Shown piece by piece: positions 61,201-64,000 of a DNA stretch of 64,000 nucleotides. The stretch's first letter is position 1; every line of letters begins with the position of its first letter. The notes beneath the pieces were generated by a model. The model had not been told where the DNA came from. It made no database searches and saw only the letters and a list, made by a program, of their open reading frames with translations. Both the position numbers and the translations under genes were made by a program. Source of the DNA: Massariosphaeria phaeospora (taxonomy: Eukaryota; Ascomycota; Dothideomycetes; Pleosporales); NCBI GenBank assembly GCA_011032825.1, contig JAADJZ010000006.1:1488001-1552000 (forward strand), written 5' to 3'.

Positions 61201-61916
61201 CTGAGATGACTTCAGCCTTCATCCTCCCGGACATCGAAATCGATTCTCACAAGCAAGGCACGACCAGGATCGTACTTAACGGCAACATAACTGGCCGTCA
61301 CCACGATAACGGGAACTGCATTGTGTGCCGCCGCAATGCCGCCAACCCCCCTGCAGGCCCTCTGCGCGTTCCCAAACTTGTACCAGTCTCGTCGCGGATG
61401 CCTGATGATGTTGACGCAACGCTTCGCCCTGTCCGATCTCCCGCAGAAGCCCTTGCACTCGTTGTGAAAGAACTACAAGACGAGCGCGCTCATCTACACG
61501 TAGAGCTATGTGTCCTCAGAGGCAAGCTTGAGTGTCACGATGTCAGTCTAGGAGCTCGAGAGCGCAAATCATTAGACGCCGGAATGCACGAAGCCCTCCG
61601 CCTCATCTCGATCAAGGACACGCAGATCTACAACCTGTATGATGTCCTGGAGGGCCAGCAGCAGGGCGAGCACGAACTCACCGAGCAAAACGTCGAGGAG
61701 CTCACGCGCGAAATCCGCGTCGAGGATGAGACGGCTAAGAAGATGGGCAAGGAGAAGAAAGTCACTATTCAGAGCTACATCGACACCGAGGACGAGCACA
61801 GTGCGCACCCGAGCGGTGGCAGTGGCGACGAGGAGGACTTGCCATGGGAGGGCTTCGAGGACAGCCAGAGCGTGAATTTGGCGGGTCTGCAGGCTAGGAG
61901 GTCGAGTGTTTATTAG
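58284..61916 (+). CDS. Cep57/Ppc89-like spindle-pole-body (MTOC) coiled-coil protein
   Basis: Exons 58284-59523 and 59572-61916 (intron 48 nt, GTAAGT...GCTAAC...GTAG) give 1194 residues. A disordered Ser/Arg-rich N-terminal third leads to a conserved-looking stretch, MPNLTELVSGVFQDGTPVFS then IPDEEKAIFAGLQLLQDKVAQMEHER. Long coiled coils follow (~350-400 and ~430-680), resembling the Cep57/Ppc89 centrosome-localisation domain. Near the C-terminus a CIVCRRN segment precedes RSPAEALALVVKELQDERAHLHVEL, which resembles the Cep57 microtubule-binding domain. Likely role: structural or tethering protein of the spindle pole body. The 48-nt intron is in frame, so the unspliced version would add 16 residues (KCTSSQC...) in the coiled coil. 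Confidence 0.78.
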   Translation: MQSSPPQSNGKAQALRELSRSFSHSPRDIPSVSPPASDSNPTQRSGFGATNSEEFWDNDDVLQSTQHKLDDDTNALPQYPRIRSTAKKINSWQMQRSEALNPDTSMVNKQFNDFDQSASDEEDVSVEQARGGHRSNRSTPAKRSSSFQAFDSLYDMTPPSRSRKTYAAETGSLRRDAQIRRASRNDLDTASPRPTSTRNSQALPINNERKRTSLAQLHAKVSADESSFAEERPPTMSFPTKNTRWGGSRSRQTSLQTDGNVDAPSRIQATPRSRPTTAQTTAQSFVLPDMPNLTELVSGVFQDGTPVFSKNTPARFRPTAPNGRKPFHLPVDSVPIPDEEKAIFAGLQLLQDKVAQMEHERAEAEKKIEEQELEIIELKSANDIQDKIRRNDSALGSTDGEGSGKTNWKVEKTRKCTSSQCFEHANTNVGLDATVQTLRTKLDRAERKIDVLDIEKKRLSSERDNMAGQLGVAFQNFEEVKTEKEALRLENDYLRQEIDTLRAENESLHDRLEQEEMHRRDETGQLRRQVDRAENVTQRENVTLRAELARVRAQYDENTQNLTRKNTELRKARKDQAEYARLKTENDSLKAQMENLRARREVENHRWANREAELKSKVDRRDATIRLFEDETQEQTNEAMRLDNNNLRQELAQIAAQHEDDNRQWSMKEAELQRKIKQRNGVADMAREVLGSRHANDQRVNESAPVSADKENGLEEPTSKSTYRPDDNTRTRTRNRVQQESRNIRTVSASHPPTQGDDSTRRSFIKITRAPRASPGHSTRSVSAPIINKKNAEQDDTVESTTDLSLAPRGTPYVMHGAASGKPMASIIEPPVDLDLTDLSYFPTEDVAQVRRNLEEDRIAARNKGSFAPLKQTVREDTVRSERPTREDTVRSEQAAHDETGRSLVSTRRPSLPRKSSLKDVTAKTNVTQFEEDATGDVSNLDAADGEPTQTKESAVDISMLSNTSRRRRSAPTEMTSAFILPDIEIDSHKQGTTRIVLNGNITGRHHDNGNCIVCRRNAANPPAGPLRVPKLVPVSSRMPDDVDATLRPVRSPAEALALVVKELQDERAHLHVELCVLRGKLECHDVSLGARERKSLDAGMHEALRLISIKDTQIYNLYDVLEGQQQGEHELTEQNVEELTREIRVEDETAKKMGKEKKVTIQSYIDTEDEHSAHPSGGSGDEEDLPWEGFEDSQSVNLAGLQARRSSVY

Positions 61917-63229
61917 ACGTCGTCGACTGTAACCCTATCGATGCCCTGTTGTCTAGCGTGGAGTTTGGATTCGAGGATTTGTTGGTTCGGAAAGTTATCA
62001 AAAATTGGACTGGGGGTAATGGTGTTAATTGGTGGCATTGGTATTGGTATCGGTATCTGGTGTTCTTGGTGGGTTGCATTACTATGGAGTGCTACTACAT
62101 GCATGCACGCATGAGGCTATCGAAGAGTTTTATCCATTCTCCTCTTCTTCTACTACAATGTTGCCCATTCTTGTTCTACGTTCGCCATCATTTCCTGTTG
62201 CGCTCTTGTTGCTGCGTTGTCTTGTCTTGTCTTATCTGGTCTCGATTCCTCCAACCTCTTTACCTAGCACTCTCTACATCTTTTTCTCCGTCAGCAGAGT
62301 CCCGAATCGATTACGCTCTTCCCCTTTCTTCGCTCGGGCTTGAGGCTTGGACTCGTGCTGGACTGGCGGTTGGTCTGGCGCTTGAGTTGGCTTCGCCTGG
62401 GGGGAAGGAGGTGGGTTGAGTGTGGTTGGTAGGGGGTTTGCTGGGTGGGGAAGAGGTGGGGAGGAGAGGTTTGGGGTTGGGGGTGGAGAGATGGGGTGAG
62501 CTGCGGTGAGCTGAGCTGAGCTGGACCGAGAGTGGGTGTGTGATGATGCTTGTGGATTGGAGACCTAGGTATGATAGTGTGTGTGTGTTATAGTTGTTCA
62601 ATTGGATTACGAGTTTTATTTCCAGGGTCGGTTAGTTGAGAGGATTGCCGTAGTGACTGATTGATTGTAGGATTGCAGGTGGTACTTGCGGTACGAATTC
62701 CCTCGCGTTGACCCGGTATGATAGCTTAGCTTGGGTTTGGCGCGGAAAAGTCGAGTGTTGCAAACAGTGATTGCTTATCTTACAGTTGCTAGCCGTCTGG
62801 AGTGTCGAGGGCAGGTTGCAATCTGATTGTTTCCCGTGGTTTGGGTGATGCTTGACTGGCTTGATCCTGCAGACGCGGAGGCAAGCACAGTCGAAAGAGA
62901 TATATAACTGCTAGTAGAAGATATGTTGTTGGTCGGCTTCTTCGATGGCCCCCGGAATACTCGGTAGCTGCAACGGTTCTGGGAGGGTTGTGAGCACCAA
63001 CATACCATTCACTGTGCCTAGTGATGGTGGTTTCCAAGGGCGACGGTATACGGGGGCGGGTGGGTTGGTTATTCTCTTTCACATGGTGATCGGTCCAGCA
63101 CGCGTCATGGGTGCACTATACTATATATAAACTCCTCTGTATGAGTTCCTCGACTACTCCCACCAGACTACCCACCCAAAACAACCAGGTATCCCAACTG
63201 GTGGACCACACGAAGTTACTCTGTTCAAT
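61917..63229. other. Gene-poor stretch, 1.3 kb
   Basis: It begins with the 3' UTR of the spindle-pole gene. GT/GGT-rich runs lie at about 62390-62590. The frames are short or low-complexity, and no gene is called. Confidence 0.5.
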
Positions 63230-63727
63230 ATGCCGTACCTTGAGACACGCCTTAAACACCTCGACTGGGATCGGCGCTTTGCTGTCTGTCTGTTTCCTCC
63301 GCCCAAGGACCGTCTAGGCACATTGCATGGCGAGTACCGGTACAAGTTGGAAGGCACACCCCAGCAAGACGACTGTGTAATCCGACTTATACGCGACACC
63401 ATCCGACATCTTAGCAAGAACCACATGCTAGTCGCGGCGGCTAGTATTACGGTGCATGCCCTTTCCTCGGGACCCTGCTTGCTACCACTCTCTATCGAGA
63501 ATGCGCAGTGTCCAGTGAAGATGTACGCGTTCCGAGCGTTCTACGAGGAATTCCCCTTGACCGTCCCGGTGTCCATCGTTGATCGAGGCAGTCCTCGGAG
63601 GCTTACAGCTGACCGCATCCTCGTTGAGATCGATAGAGTTTGGCAACCGCTCAAGTCCTGGCTGCTCGAGTTTCCGTCTGAAGAATTTCTGCTGCGCGAC
63701 AAGTACCAATCTCTCGTGACGCAGTGA
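63230..63727 (+). CDS. Hypothetical protein (165 aa); possibly 5' part of the next ORF
   Basis: ATG-initiated frame of 165 codons ending in TGA at 63725-63727. The sequence is soluble-looking and mixed alpha/beta in composition, with IRLIRDTIRHLSKNHMLVAAAS and a Trp-containing end (RVWQPLKSWLLEFP). I do not recognise the family. The frame continues without another stop through KWWDTSGKHFPL into the following ORF, so both may be one gene broken by a nonsense codon, or this may be a separate small gene. Confidence 0.5.
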   Translation: MPYLETRLKHLDWDRRFAVCLFPPPKDRLGTLHGEYRYKLEGTPQQDDCVIRLIRDTIRHLSKNHMLVAAASITVHALSSGPCLLPLSIENAQCPVKMYAFRAFYEEFPLTVPVSIVDRGSPRRLTADRILVEIDRVWQPLKSWLLEFPSEEFLLRDKYQSLVTQ

Positions 63728-63763
63728 AAGTGGTGGGACACGAGTGGCAAGCATTTCCCTCTC

Positions 63764-64000
63764 ATGGATTTGCCTCCCGAACTTAGATGTTGGGTCCTCG
63801 AACACGTGCTGGGAACAACGATCTGGCCTGAGCGGTTATATGATAACAGTGTGGTCCTCGGTTCTGGCTTGCAAGCCCCTCTACCCTCTCGAAGCGAACT
63901 ACATCCCTTCTCTTACCATATCGCTACGACAACTTCTCCAGGCCCTAACTATGCAATATTTCGGGTCAGCCGCACAATACATGCGGAGGCTCTTCAATTG
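63764..64000 (+). CDS. F-box/2EXR-like protein, N-terminal part (truncated by window end)
   Basis: Open from ATG 63764 to the window edge (79 codons). It starts MDLPPELRCWVLEHVLG and contains YAIFRVSRTIHAEALQ. The pair LPPELR...VLE and a later R(V)(S/N)R.I.AEA is typical of the large fungal families of F-box-like/2EXR proteins, where it forms a short helical motif. No function can be assigned. It is in the same frame as the ORF ending at 63727. Confidence 0.55.
   Translation, partial: MDLPPELRCWVLEHVLGTTIWPERLYDNSVVLGSGLQAPLPSRSELHPFSYHIATTTSPGPNYAIFRVSRTIHAEALQL

Overview
The window is nuclear DNA of a filamentous ascomycete (Pezizomycotina). The evidence is short introns (about 46-60 nt, mostly GT...GCTAAC-like...AG), both-strand gene packing, mitochondrial-ribosome and G-protein genes of fungal type, secreted subtilases, a laccase, and Fot1/pogo-type transposons whose stop codons look like repeat-induced point mutation (RIP). 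Dothideomycetes is a guess from general resemblance only.

Layout. (1) 1-8.2 kb: the C-terminal part of a heavy-metal P-type ATPase, a large disordered acidic protein, then 3.7 kb without a convincing gene. (2) 8.2-25.2 kb, a secretome region: a laccase with two chitin-binding modules and a PAN-like module fused to its N-terminus, two paralogous proteinase K-type subtilases in the same orientation about 5 kb apart, and a secreted GH5 exo-1,3-glucanase. These are separated by 1-5 kb gene-poor stretches. All four proteins have signal peptides and plausibly act on cell wall, cuticle or extracellular protein. (3) 25.9-50.3 kb, a compact housekeeping region: ALG13, mitoribosomal RSM24, the INO80 subunit IEC3, ORM1, a Na+/H+ antiporter, mitoribosomal uL6m, the karyogamy protein KAR5, RIC8, RIF1, hexose-6-phosphate mutarotase and the kinase IKS1. 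Several are divergent pairs. (4) 50.7-57.8 kb, a nest of transposable elements: one Fot1/pogo-like element abuts a decayed one, and the decayed one was itself invaded by two more autonomous-type copies and a 633-bp non-autonomous element. (5) 58.3-64 kb: a Cep57/Ppc89-like spindle-pole coiled-coil protein, then two same-frame ORFs separated by a single TGA, the second with an F-box/2EXR-like start and cut by the window edge.

Most notable: the terminal inverted repeats of four transposon families that differ in sequence share one design, a motif repeated twice at exactly 17-bp spacing. Also notable are the chitin-binding laccase fusion, and a dispersed ~100-130 bp repeat present in five copies, one of which makes up most of an intron.

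All gene models were built by eye from splice consensus, reading-frame continuity and family resemblance. No alignment or database search was run.
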